64,000 nt of DNA, from contig DDUV01000026.1 in NCBI GenBank assembly GCA_002344975.1, forward strand, positions 1-64,000, read 5' to 3'. The DNA is from Saprospiraceae bacterium UBA2329. GTDB lineage: Bacteria; Bacteroidota; Bacteroidia; Chitinophagales; Saprospiraceae. The notes beneath the pieces are model-generated. The model made no database searches. It had not been told where the DNA came from and worked only from the letters and a program-made list of their open reading frames with translations. Positions 35,103 to 45,700 of this stretch are shown piece after piece. The translations under genes were made by a program, and so were the position numbers. Numbering within the stretch: position 1 is the first letter of the stretch; every line of letters begins with the position of its first letter.

Positions 35103-36623
35103 ATGAATAAGCTCATATACCTTACCGGCATACTGCTATGCCTGTGTTTTTATACATCAGCCCAGCAAACTTTCATGCGTTCCATAGACATGAATAACGA
35201 AGGAGACCTTGGCCTTCAGATATATAAAGTGGAAGACCAATATATGATTTCGGTCGGCTCTCTGATCAACAATATCAAATGCCTGAATTTATTAAGAGTG
35301 GACGCAGAGGGCAACGTCATTTACAAAAGACAATACAGCTCGCTGCCTTACAATTGGGAACCTAATGCTTATACTATGTGCCGGGTAGGCGACAGAAGCT
35401 ATATTGCAGGGCAGATTTATGATCCCCAGAACAATACACAAGGCTTCATCATGGAGTTTGATGATGACACCGGCGATAGTTTGGGAATGATCATTCAAGG
35501 TGGGCCATATCAGGAGTTGGTTATCAATCTGACCCCCACGTTTGACGGCAACCTGCTCATGGGCGCGTATCGCCATTTTTCAGACAACAGAATCTGGTTG
35601 CAAAAACGCAGACCCGATTTGTCTTTGGTATGGGAACGATTTTTGGGGCCTTCTTTCAGTTGGCAGGGTTTGGGAAAAATAGTTGAATCAGTTGACGGAG
35701 AAATTGTTTTCGGACGCCGGGTTTGCCTGCACCCATCCGGGCTGTGTACCAAAGAAAATCTGCTGATTACCCGTACAGACTCTACAGGACAAGAAATATG
35801 GTCCATCATGCACCCTGAAAAAGCGGATAACACACATCCCTCTATGGTGGCAATGGACAATGGAGAGGTGGCTGTTTCATGGGCAAGAGACTTATGGGAG
35901 GAATTGGACAGTATGATCCCATATCCGCCTTCTGTACTTTGGTATAGCAGAGAGGGCGAGCTTGTACGGCGATATGATTTTGCATCCACGGTGGGCAGGG
36001 ATATTTTTAATCTCAAAATAGCTTCTAACGGGGATATATTTGGAGTCGGCATGGGGGATAGAAGAGCAGAAAGCATGGGCTTAACGGGCTGGTTGTTTAG
36101 ATTATCCCCTCAGGGCGAATTACTCTGGGAACGGTATATATCCGATATTCGCAATTCCGTTAAGTTGCAGTATTTTCGCGACCTGCATGAAGAACCAGAC
36201 GGAAGTTTGGTTCTTGTCGGAAGCCATAATGACACTTTTCCTGATCATATCCCTTTTGTCAACAACCCAAATGTATGGTTTGTGCGCTTAGATAGTACCG
36301 GCTGCTTCGAGCCGGGCTGTGGCTCCATACAAGTCATCACTTCTGCACAAGAGCCGCTTGCAATGCCCTCAGGCAGCCCTGAACTTATCTTGTTTCCCAA
36401 TCCCGCCGGCGCTTCTTTTTCGCTACTTATGGAGGGCTATTCCCAACCCGTGTATCCTGCGCAGGCCAAAATGTGGGACATGCAGGGCCGCCTGCTGGAA
36501 GAACGCACCGTGGGTGCGCCGTCCGAAATCTGGTACTGCGAAGACCGCCCGCCAGGCGTATATTGGATACAGATACACACCTCCGCAGGGCAGGCAGGCG
36601 TGGCCAAGTTGGTGAAGCGGTAA
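35103..36623 (+). CDS. Secreted beta-propeller-like protein with T9SS sorting domain
   Basis: A 506-residue protein with a signal peptide (about 1-20). About 380 residues of repeating strands follow, carrying GxNLLMGAYRHFSDNRIWL-, DGSLVLVGSHND- and LLRVDAEGNVIYKRQYSS-type units, which suggest a delta-60/propeller-like repeat fold. The C-terminus is a T9SS type A domain (LILFPNPAGASFSLL, MWDMQGRLLEERTV, GVYWIQIHTSAG). No catalytic motif is visible. It follows the subtilase gene in the same direction after a hairpin and is also AT-richer than core genes, so the two may have arrived together. Function unknown. Confidence 0.78.
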   Translation: MNKLIYLTGILLCLCFYTSAQQTFMRSIDMNNEGDLGLQIYKVEDQYMISVGSLINNIKCLNLLRVDAEGNVIYKRQYSSLPYNWEPNAYTMCRVGDRSYIAGQIYDPQNNTQGFIMEFDDDTGDSLGMIIQGGPYQELVINLTPTFDGNLLMGAYRHFSDNRIWLQKRRPDLSLVWERFLGPSFSWQGLGKIVESVDGEIVFGRRVCLHPSGLCTKENLLITRTDSTGQEIWSIMHPEKADNTHPSMVAMDNGEVAVSWARDLWEELDSMIPYPPSVLWYSREGELVRRYDFASTVGRDIFNLKIASNGDIFGVGMGDRRAESMGLTGWLFRLSPQGELLWERYISDIRNSVKLQYFRDLHEEPDGSLVLVGSHNDTFPDHIPFVNNPNVWFVRLDSTGCFEPGCGSIQVITSAQEPLAMPSGSPELILFPNPAGASFSLLMEGYSQPVYPAQAKMWDMQGRLLEERTVGAPSEIWYCEDRPPGVYWIQIHTSAGQAGVAKLVKR

Positions 36624-36629
36624 CCAACC

Positions 36630-38120
36630 TCACTCCGCCACCGCTATCACCCCCTTCACCGCTTTCTGCCAGCCTTTTTTTAGTTCATTGCGCTGTGCAT
36701 CGCTCATGGTGGGCGAGAAGCTGCGGTCGGCCTGCCATTGCTGCCCGATTTCGGCTAAGTTTTGCCAATAGCCCACGGCCAGGCCCGCCAGATAAGCGGC
36801 GCCCAGCGCGGTAGTTTCGTGTACCTGTGGGCGCACCACTCTACAATCCAGCACATCGCATTGGAACTGCATCAGAAAATTGTTGACCGTAGCGCCGCCG
36901 TCCACCCGCAATTCTGCAATCCGAATGCCCGAATCGGCCTCCATCGCTTCCAGCACGTCCATCGTTTGGTAGGCAATGCTTTCCAGCGCGGCCCTGGCGA
37001 TGTGCGCCTGCCGCGTGCCACGAGAAATGCCCGTAATGGCGCCCCTCGCCTGTTGATTCCAGTGCGGCGCGCCCAATCCCGCGAAAGCCGGCACCACATA
37101 CACCCCGTCGGTAGAGTCCACTTCGAGGGCCAAAGCCTCCACCTCGGCGGAAGAGCGAATGATTTGCAGGCCGTCGCGGAGCCATTGCACTACCGCCCCG
37201 GCAATGAACACGCTGCCTTCGAGTGCGTAATGTGTGAGGCCGTCAATCTGCCAGGCTACGGTGGTGAGCAGTGCATTTTGGCTGGCCACTGCCTGCGTGC
37301 CCGTATTCATCAGCATAAAACAGCCCGTGCCGTAGGTGTTTTTCACCATGCCCGGCTCAATGCACATTTGTCCGAAGAGCGCCGCCTGCTGGTCGCCGGC
37401 AATACCTGCAATGGGCATGCGGGTGGCAGTGAGCACGTTTTCCGTGTGACCATATACCTCGCTGCTGCTGCGGATTTGGGGTAGCATAGCCGCCGGGACG
37501 CCGAACAATTCCAGCAATTCGGGGTCCCATTCGAGGGTATGGATATTGCAGAGCATGGTGCGGGAGGCGTTGCTCACATCGGTGGCGTGTACCTTGCCGT
37601 TGGTGAGTTTCCACAGCAGCCAGGTGTCAATGGTGCCGAAACAAAGTTCGCCCTGTTCGGCCAATGCGCGGGCGCCGGGTACATGATCCAATATCCACCG
37701 CACTTTTGTGGCGCTGAAATAGGCGTCTATTACGAGGCCGGTTTTTTGCTGAATGAGCGCGCTTTTGCCCTGTGCTTTCAGTTCGTCGCAGAAGCCGGCG
37801 GTGCGGCGGTCTTGCCACACAATGGCATGATGGATGGGCCGTCCGGTGCTTCGATTCCACACCACCGCCGTTTCGCGCTGATTGGTGATGCCGATGGCGG
37901 CAATATGCTCCGTGCTCAGTCCGGCTTTCGTAACAGCCTCGGCGGCCACCCCGATCTGCGTACTCCAGATTTCATCGGCGTCGTGTTCTACCCAGCCCGA
38001 TTGCGGGAAATATTGGGTAAATTCTTTCTGTGCCATAGACACAACGGCGCCGCTATGATCGAACACAATGGCGCGGCTGCTGGTGGTGCCCTGATCGAGC
38101 GCGAGGATGTACTTTTGCAT
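36630..38120 (-). CDS. glpK: Glycerol kinase
   Basis: A 496-residue FGGY-family kinase that phosphorylates glycerol to glycerol-3-phosphate with ATP; cytoplasmic. It shows the N-terminal phosphate loop LALDQGTTSSRAIVFDHSG, the substrate-site stretches TNQRETAVVWNRSTGRP and WQDRRTA, AGDQQAALFGQ, the ATP-site GTGCFMLMNTG, and FAGLGAPHWNQQARG, all typical of GlpK. Length is that of the family. It converges with the T9SS gene upstream (6 bases between stops), and no glycerol facilitator or glycerol-3-phosphate dehydrogenase gene is adjacent. Confidence 0.96.
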   Translation of the reverse strand: MQKYILALDQGTTSSRAIVFDHSGAVVSMAQKEFTQYFPQSGWVEHDADEIWSTQIGVAAEAVTKAGLSTEHIAAIGITNQRETAVVWNRSTGRPIHHAIVWQDRRTAGFCDELKAQGKSALIQQKTGLVIDAYFSATKVRWILDHVPGARALAEQGELCFGTIDTWLLWKLTNGKVHATDVSNASRTMLCNIHTLEWDPELLELFGVPAAMLPQIRSSSEVYGHTENVLTATRMPIAGIAGDQQAALFGQMCIEPGMVKNTYGTGCFMLMNTGTQAVASQNALLTTVAWQIDGLTHYALEGSVFIAGAVVQWLRDGLQIIRSSAEVEALALEVDSTDGVYVVPAFAGLGAPHWNQQARGAITGISRGTRQAHIARAALESIAYQTMDVLEAMEADSGIRIAELRVDGGATVNNFLMQFQCDVLDCRVVRPQVHETTALGAAYLAGLAVGYWQNLAEIGQQWQADRSFSPTMSDAQRNELKKGWQKAVKGVIAVAE

Positions 38121-38420
38121 GTGTAAAAAATTATGACTTTAAGATGGCGTGAAAATAGGTATTTCGTTGCAATTTTACGCGTCGGAAGTTTTTGGGGCGG
38201 GGAAAAGTCGGCTGCACGCTGTAAGCCACAAGCCTCAAGTCTCAAGCTGCGAGTTTGATTTTCATAAAGGGGAAAAAGCGCTCATTCTGAATAGGACTTT
38301 ATAGACTTCCCAAACGGAAAATCTGATTTCTCCACGAAAAAACAGGCTTATGGCTTATAGCCTGTGGCTTGCAGCTTTCCGCGATATTCTAAATTGAAGC
38401 AATAAAAAATACAACAACCT
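38121..38420. other. Intergenic region with short word repeats
   Basis: About 300 bases between divergent glpK and hypB, no gene seen. It holds repeated words related to gctgcaagcc/caagctgcgag at 38207-38255 and 38347-38385, partly as an imperfect inverted repeat (cacaagcctcaagtctcaagct versus agcctgtggcttgcagctt). The word style resembles that in the gaps at 14.42-14.46 kb and 16.4 kb. Confidence 0.4.
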
Positions 38421-39257
38421 ATGTGTACCACCTGCGGATGCAATCAACCGGAAGAAGCCGTCACCATTCACACCCATGCCGAAGGCCATGCCCACGAACA
38501 TCACGAACACGGCCATGAACACCACCACCATCATGGCCATGAACACGGGCACGACCACCACCATCACGGGGAGAAGACGGTGATCGAGTTGGAGCAGGAT
38601 ATTCTTCAGAAAAACAACCTTTTGGCCGAGCGCAACCGGGGCTATTTCGATGCCAAAAACATACTGGCACTCAATCTCGTGAGTTCGCCAGGCTCCGGCA
38701 AAACGGCCCTGCTGGAGCGCACCATCCGCGACATAGGCACTGAGATGCCCGTTTTCGTCATTGAGGGCGACCAGCAAACCATGAACGACGCCGACCGCAT
38801 CGCCGCTACGGGCGCTCCGGTGGTGCAGATCAATACCGGCAAAGGCTGCCATTTGGACTCCGATATGATCAACAAGGCCCTCAAAAAGCTGAACCCTGCC
38901 GAGGGCGCCGTGGTGATGATAGAAAACGTGGGCAACTTGGTATGCCCGGCCATGTTCGATCTGGGCGAAACGGCCCGCGTGGTCATCATGAGCGTGACGG
39001 AAGGCGACGACAAGCCCATCAAATACCCCGATATGTTCCACTCGGCGCACCTGTGCATCATCAACAAAACCGACCTGCTGCCCTACGTTCCCTTCGATGT
39101 GGAAAAAGCCAAGGCGTATGCACGGCAGGTGAATCACCACCTCAGCTTCATCGAAGTGTCGGCGTACACCGGCGAAGGCATGGAGGCATGGTACAAGTGG
39201 TTGCGCCACGCCCTGCATCATGCTCGCCGGGGCGAGGCGGTACATCATCATCATTGA
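38421..39257 (+). CDS. hypB: Hydrogenase/urease nickel-incorporation GTPase HypB (orphan)
   Basis: A 278-residue SIMIBI GTPase. The N-terminus carries the CxxCGC metal site (CTTCGC, 2-7), then a very His-rich stretch (about 17-50) of the nickel-storing type. The G domain shows a P-loop SSPGSGKTALLERTI, EGDQQT and INTGKGCHLDSDM (metal-binding Cys-His), MIENVGNLVCPA (switch) and NKTDLLPY. HypB delivers nickel to hydrogenase with HypA. No hydrogenase structural gene or other hyp gene is in the window, so its client is unknown. It also ends in four His. Confidence 0.92.
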   Translation: MCTTCGCNQPEEAVTIHTHAEGHAHEHHEHGHEHHHHHGHEHGHDHHHHGEKTVIELEQDILQKNNLLAERNRGYFDAKNILALNLVSSPGSGKTALLERTIRDIGTEMPVFVIEGDQQTMNDADRIAATGAPVVQINTGKGCHLDSDMINKALKKLNPAEGAVVMIENVGNLVCPAMFDLGETARVVIMSVTEGDDKPIKYPDMFHSAHLCIINKTDLLPYVPFDVEKAKAYARQVNHHLSFIEVSAYTGEGMEAWYKWLRHALHHARRGEAVHHHH

Positions 39258-39355
39258 GGGGGGGAGGTAAGTTGGGCTTAGCGCCTCACTTTAGCCGGCT
39301 GCCGGGCGATTGCGAAGCCTTTCAGGATTCGTAATCGTAGTGGGCCGTACATGTG

Positions 39356-39452
39356 TAGTGAAGGGGTGATTTGCCTTGCGACGGCACAGATCATCACCCC
39401 TTCACTAAGCCCGAAAAAATGATATGGATAACCAGTGTGGTACGTTTACGAA
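39356..39452. repeat. 97-bp intergenic repeat, copy 1
   Basis: Begins tagtgaaggggtgat, which is exactly complementary to atcaccccttcacta 16 bases or so later, giving a 15-bp hairpin, then continues through gcccgaaaaaatgatatgg to tacgtttacgaa. Differs from copy 2 at three positions. Confidence 0.85.
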
Positions 39453-39634
39453 TCCTTTTTGCAGGCTTCGCAAAGGTGCGGACTGCTCGCGCCGAGATTC
39501 TATCTCGCGTGCGTATTATGCGGTTTCCAACCGCGTATAAAACACCTGCGAAGATGAGTATTTGGCGGGTATGAACCCGCCGGATAGCGGCACGAGATGG
39601 AATCTCGCGCCAGCGGAATCTCGCGCCAGCAGCT

Positions 39635-39731
39635 TAGTGAAGGGGTGATTTGCCTTGCGACGGCACAGGTCATCACCCCTTCACTAAGCCCGAAAAAATG
39701 ATATGGATAATCAGTGCGGTACGTTTACGAA
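39635..39731. repeat. 97-bp intergenic repeat, copy 2
   Basis: Direct copy of 39356-39452, 279 bases further on, 94 of 97 positions identical. The 180 bases between hold smaller inverted and direct repeats (CGAGAT-tct-ATCTCG; ggaatctcgcgccagc twice). The whole gap 39258-39774 contains no supported gene; short frames starting MPCDGT are only the repeat read in translation. Confidence 0.85.
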
Positions 39732-39774
39732 ACTTTTGGAAGTTTCGCAAACGTACACTCCACCGCCGCAACCA

Positions 39775-42700
39775 TCACTGCTTCACCACGCGCAAGACCT
39801 GTTTTCGGTTCCCGCCGGTACACTCCAGCAAATACACGCCGGCATCCAGCCCCGTCAGATCGAGTGGCCAAGCCTCGCCTGCGCGCAGTTCGTCTTTGCG
39901 GAAACGCAACAGCACTTTACCCAATACATCCCGCACCAAAACATCCATTTGCATACTTTCCGGCGCCGGCGAGGAGACAAACAGTTCTCCGTTGAATGGA
40001 TTGGGGGCAATGCTGAGCATCTCGCCGCGGTCGTCCCGCAATTGTGCGAAAACATTGACGAATACACACACCTCGCGGCTGCACACCTCTCCGTTGGGCG
40101 TAGTGCGCTGCACCTCCATGCACACCTGATAAATGCCGGTGCCGGCAAAGGTGTAAGTCAAAGGCGCATTGGCGCTGGTCGTTCCCATGTTCGTCCAGGG
40201 GGAAGCCACCGTAATGGGGAAGCGTCGGAAACGCCAGCGCACGCCGTCGCAGACGAGCAGGTCGGCGGGTGGCGTAAATCTGTAGGTGAAGGGCGCTGCG
40301 GGCGGAGCGGGCAGTACCGCCGTGGCAAAGCCGGCCTGAACAGTGGCGGCAAACGTATCGTCGCAACGGCATCTGATCTGATCCATCGGGCAGGCGCCGC
40401 TCGTCCAGGACGTGACGCCAAAGTGATTTTGCGCCACGCAGGCATTGGAGTAGGTCACGTTGTCGCAGCCGCAAACCGGATCGTAAATGGCCAAGCAGGG
40501 TAGCGTCAAATCAATTTGCGTGGAATCAATGCAGGGGCTGGCACATTCCGGCAGTTCAATACAATGCCGCACATTGCAACACTCCACATTGAGGGTGTCG
40601 TGCATAGCCATTGTGAAACAGACCGAATCGCCGGCCATGGCAGGCGCGCCAATGGGAATGCTGAATGCCAGTTGTCCGCCGGGAGGTACAGGCGTGCCGG
40701 GCAGGCTTTGGTTGTAAGCACCGAGGCCGGGCGGCGAGGTGAACACCATATTGAGCTGGTTGATGGTGTAGGGCGATGTGTTGTTGAAATTGCCCTGATA
40801 CAGCCAGCCGCCGTTGGGCGAACAAACCACTTCCTCTTCAGAGAAATAACCACAGGGCGGGAAACAGGCCAGCACCACTGTGTCGCGGCAGACCACCGAA
40901 TCTCCCTGCATCCACTTGATTTCCAACAGTGGATTGGCAAATTGCGCCGTGTTGATGCACAGCACGGGCAGGTTGGTGGCGCCCAATGGCAGCGCGCTCC
41001 CCAGTGGCGGTATCACATCGAGCATGATGACGGTGGGGCTGTAACCGATGGTGGCCCAACCGGAACCGAGCGTGTTGGCAAAGGTGCTGAAAGTAGCGCC
41101 GGGCGTGATGAGGCAGAGGCCCACGCCGTCAAAGTAATTGCCTGAGAAATTGTTGATCAAAGTAACGTTGAAACAACATGGCCCCGTGCCGGTGGGGCCT
41201 ATGGGCCGCGCAGCCACCTCTATGTCGTCGCAGGGTTCGCAATCCGGTATGGCGATGCAATACAAGGTGTCGAGCGAGCAACACAAGGCCGTGTCCACCG
41301 TAGCCGGATCGAAATCGTGGGCCAACATGCGGAAGCAAAGCGTATCTCCAAAAATACTTGTTCCTCCGCCCAGCATCACCGTGTAAGTACGGCACTCGCC
41401 GGGTGCAATGGCCGGTGAAGCATTGATGGCCGGCGGCGTAATGGTGACTCCATTCGGGCTGACGGGCTGCAACAAAATATACCCCACACTGAAGGCCGCA
41501 TCAATGGGATTGCACACCGTGAAGGTGTATTTCACCTCTTTGTTTTCGCAGTAAATGCTGTCGCTGAGCAGATAGAGGCAGTCGGGTTCAAGCGGGCATT
41601 CCAACTCCAAAGTATCGGAACAAACAATGTCATACACGTCGTCGTACCAGTCGAAGATGATCTGCTGCGGCGAATTGCTCACATTTTTCAGACAGAATTT
41701 GATAAAGTTATTGAGCGCGCCCTGCGGCATGTTGCTCCAGGATGCGCCGGTGAGGAAAAGATTGCCCGGACTGAAGCCCACCGGTGTCAATGACGGGTGC
41801 AGCGAACTCAGGTCGAAGTCAAAATCTGCATCCTGTGTATGGATGTTCAAACCCGAAATCGGGCCGGTATAGCTGTTGTTGTAACTCAATGTCCAGCAGC
41901 AGGTATCGCCGGAAACGGGCGTTGTAGTCACATCAAACAGATTCTCGCAGCCGCAGTCCATCAGTTCCAAAATCAAAGTATCGCTGGTGGCCGAGCACCC
42001 CGCCGCTGTAGTACCGGTGAGGCTGTACGAACCGCTTTGGGTAACGACGAGGCAGGGGCTGTTGGCGCCGGTTATGGGCGCGCCGTTGAAATTCCATTGA
42101 TAGGATGCCAAACCCGCCGGGCCGCAAATCGTGTCGGGATTGCAGGCTTTGTAACATCCGGTTGGCACCAAACACAAGTCCGGCAACGGGTTCACAATCG
42201 CAAAGGCCGAACTGCTGCATCCGGTCAGCGTGTCCACACCGGTAGCGGTGTAAGAACCGGCCTGCAATACCGTGATGGACGTGCCGCTGCCGCCATTGCT
42301 CCAGGAATAGACCACGTTGGCTTGCACCGGCGAAATAGTGAGCACAGAGGGCGTACCCTCGCAGGCCGGAGTGGGCACGGCGTTCACCACAAACGAAGGC
42401 GATACGGCTACCGTCACCGTTACGGGCGGGGATACTGCCGAACAACCATTGCCGTCGGTCACAGACACCGCATAAGCCGGCGAGAGGCTGCCCGAACAGA
42501 CCTGTAAAGAAGCGCCGGTTTGCCCCAAAATCGGATTCACCGGATCGAGCCATTGGTAAGAATAGCCCGGCGGCGCCAGGAGCGTGGTGCAGCCCATATC
42601 GCAGATCACCAAATTGCCGCTGATGACGGTCGGCGGCGGAGGCAGCACCGTTACCGTGACGGCGGGCGTGGTGTAAGAACAGGGGCCAAGCGTAACCTGC

Positions 42701-45700
42701 ACGCTGTAAGTGCCGCTGCTCGTGACGGTCAGCGTGGGGCCGGTAGAGTTGTCGCTCCACAGGTAGGTGTAGCCCGTTCCGGCGGGGGCCGTCAGCGTCA
42801 CGCTTTGGCCGGCGCATACCGGCGCGGTAGTGCTGGGCGTGATGACGCCGGAGGGCGTGGGTTGCACTACAATGTTTTGGGTGGAGGAGTTGGTACAACC
42901 TTGTGCATCCATGACGGTGAGGGTCACTGTGTAAGGGCCGTCCATGAGGTAGGTTTGCATCGGACTCTGGCTGCCGTTGGAGGCGCCGTTGCCGAAATTC
43001 CACAACCAACTGATGACACTGCCGGTAGCCATGCCCATAAATTGCACAGGCTGCCCCGCGCAGGGCGGATTGGGATTGATGGAAATACTCGGCGCGCCCA
43101 GTCCCGTCACCATTACATTTTGAGTAATCGTAGCCTGACAGCCGCCCATCAATGTGACGGTGAGCGTTACGGTATAATTGCCCGCAGAGGCATAACTGTA
43201 AACCGGATTGACCGCCGTAGAGGTGTTGGTATTGGTACCATCAAAGTCCCAGAAGTAGCCGGAAATGGTTTCGCCCGGCAGGATGCTCGTCAGATTGGTA
43301 AAGGTGACCGTAAACGGCACAGGCGAACAACCGATCACAGCGCTGAAATGGGCTGCTACCGGTACGCACACGCTGTCGGTGAAGCCCACCAAGCAGTTGG
43401 CCGGCGTTCCGTCTGAGAGGGTGCCCGGCGTAGTACCCAGTAGTTCCACATAAAAACAGCCGGCTTGCGTGTAGGTATGTTGCGCGGCTGCCAGGGTGCC
43501 GGAATTGGTATTGCTCCCCGGATCGCCGAAATTCCATCCTGTGAGGGTCACATTGGAGGAAGTAGTGGAAAAATTGACCACGTTGCAATTGGGAAACTGA
43601 TTGGCCGGAGTGAAAGACAGACTGTGCGGGCCGTTGGGCGTACAGCCGTCTCCGTCGCAAATATCCTGAACAACGGTAATGCTGTTCGACGTAGAGATAC
43701 AGCCGTTGGGGGCGGTCACCACCACCCAGTAGTTGAAAGTGGCGGCCACATTGGTATTGTTGTGTGTAAAAGTGGTAGCCGTCGGTGAGGAGGCGCCCTG
43801 AGATACACCGTTACAGAACCATTCGTAGGTATTGCCGGGCTGAGTCAGTGCTATCAGTGTGGATGATGCCGGTGTGGGCGGATTGATACACAACAAGGTA
43901 GGGCTGCCTGATGAGATGGATGCCAAAGGCCCCGGGGCAGGTACCACCTGATACGGCACGGTAATCATACAGCCGTTGGCGTCGATGGTTTTTACGGTAT
44001 AAGACCCCGGCGTAGAAACGGTAATGGTTTGGTTAGTAGCCATATTGGACCATAGATAGCCGCTGAACCCGCTGCCTGCATCCAAAGTGACGCTGCTACC
44101 GGGGCAGAGCACGCCCGTTTGGGTAATGACAGGTACCACCGGCGGATTAAGCGTTACCGGAATGCTGTGCGTTTGCGTGACGCCGCAGAGGGTCACCGCT
44201 ACCGTAAGCATGGGAGTGCCGGGAGTGTTGTTCCATTGCACGTCAATATTGGGCGTACCCTGACCTGCCACCACGCTGCCCGCTGTAGCCGGCGAGATGG
44301 TCCAGTTGAACATGGCATCGGGGTGTTGCGCGGGGCCGGCGGAATACATCTGCGTACTGTTGATGCAGCCAGAAGGCCCGCTGATGGTAAGCGGCCCGGC
44401 GATTTGTTTGGCCTGCACGGTCAGTTGTATGGCCGGCGAACTGCACATCGGCTGCCCCGTGAGGCTTTGCGAAAGTGACAAAGTGTATAGCCCCGAACCG
44501 CCCCAGGTGACGGTGATGGAGTTGCCGGTACCCGTAGTGGGCGTGCCGCCGGTGACCGTCCAATTCAGTACCGTACCCGAAGCCGATGTATGGCCGAAAT
44601 AGGTTTGCGTTTCGCCGGGGCATATCAGCAGCGGCCCGGTGATGGAGTCGGGAGCGGGCACATCTAATACCCGAATGACGACCGAGGCGCTGCTGTTGCA
44701 ATAATCGGCGGCATTGGTCGGCACTGCCGTGACGGTATAAGTACCCGGTATTGTCCAGTTGATGTTGATGGCGCCGGTACCTTGCCCGGAGAAAAGTGCC
44801 GCCGGACTGACCGTCCAGTTGTAACTCGTGAAAGGCAAGGCAAAAACGCTGGAGGTGGAATTGACACACACCACGCTGGGCGATGCTTGTACTGTAAACT
44901 TAGGTCTGATCTGCACATTCAGCGTGGCCGTGCCGCTGCAATCGGGCGGACTGTGGCCCGGCAAGCCCTGTAAAAACGGGCTGCTGTAATTCACCGTAAT
45001 CGTGCCTGTCGGCCCCGGCCCCCATTGTATCGTAGCGACATTGGTACCCTGCCCCGAAACGACGGTACCTCCACCCACTTGCCAGTCATAATACACACCG
45101 GGCCATTTGGGCAGGGTGTAAGTGGCTGTTTCATTTTGGCAAACTACCGTGGGGCCGCTCACCACCGCCGTGGGCGAGATGATGGGAACAACGGCAGTCA
45201 CCGGCTCGTCGCAGTAAGTTTGGCTACAGCCCGACACCTGCAAAGTGACCGTTCCGAACGGCCCATTGCCCCATACAACGCAAATCGTATCGTTGCCCTG
45301 ACCGGTAAAACTCAGCGGTAGCCCGTTGTGGTCCAGCACCGTCCATTGGTAAGAGGCGCAGTTGGCGGCGTCGGTCCAGTATTTGCTGCTGTCTCCGGCG
45401 CAAAGGGTAGAAATCCAATAGATATTCGGGCCGGGCAATGAGTCCACCGTGACGGTCATGCACATCGTATCGGTGCAGCAGCAAAGGGGATTGCCGCGCG
45501 GGTCCACATTGTCTTTGGTTACATACAAACAGACATCGTAGGTACCGGGCGAGTTGAACTCGTGCGTGGGCGAGAACATAGCCGAAGAGCTGCCGTCGCC
45601 GAAATCCCAGTAATAACTGTTGCCGCCGGTGGAAGTATTGGTAAAAGTGACGGAGCCGCCGAGGCATATCGAAGTGGCCGATTTGGTAAATGACGCTGTG

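Noticed and set aside
38421..39257. Hydrogenase gene cluster
   Set aside because: Only hypB is present; neighbours are glpK and a PKD protein.
39371..40129. Frames starting MPCDGT and HHPFTKPEK
   Set aside because: These are translations of the 97-bp repeat copies and the reverse of the giant PKD gene.
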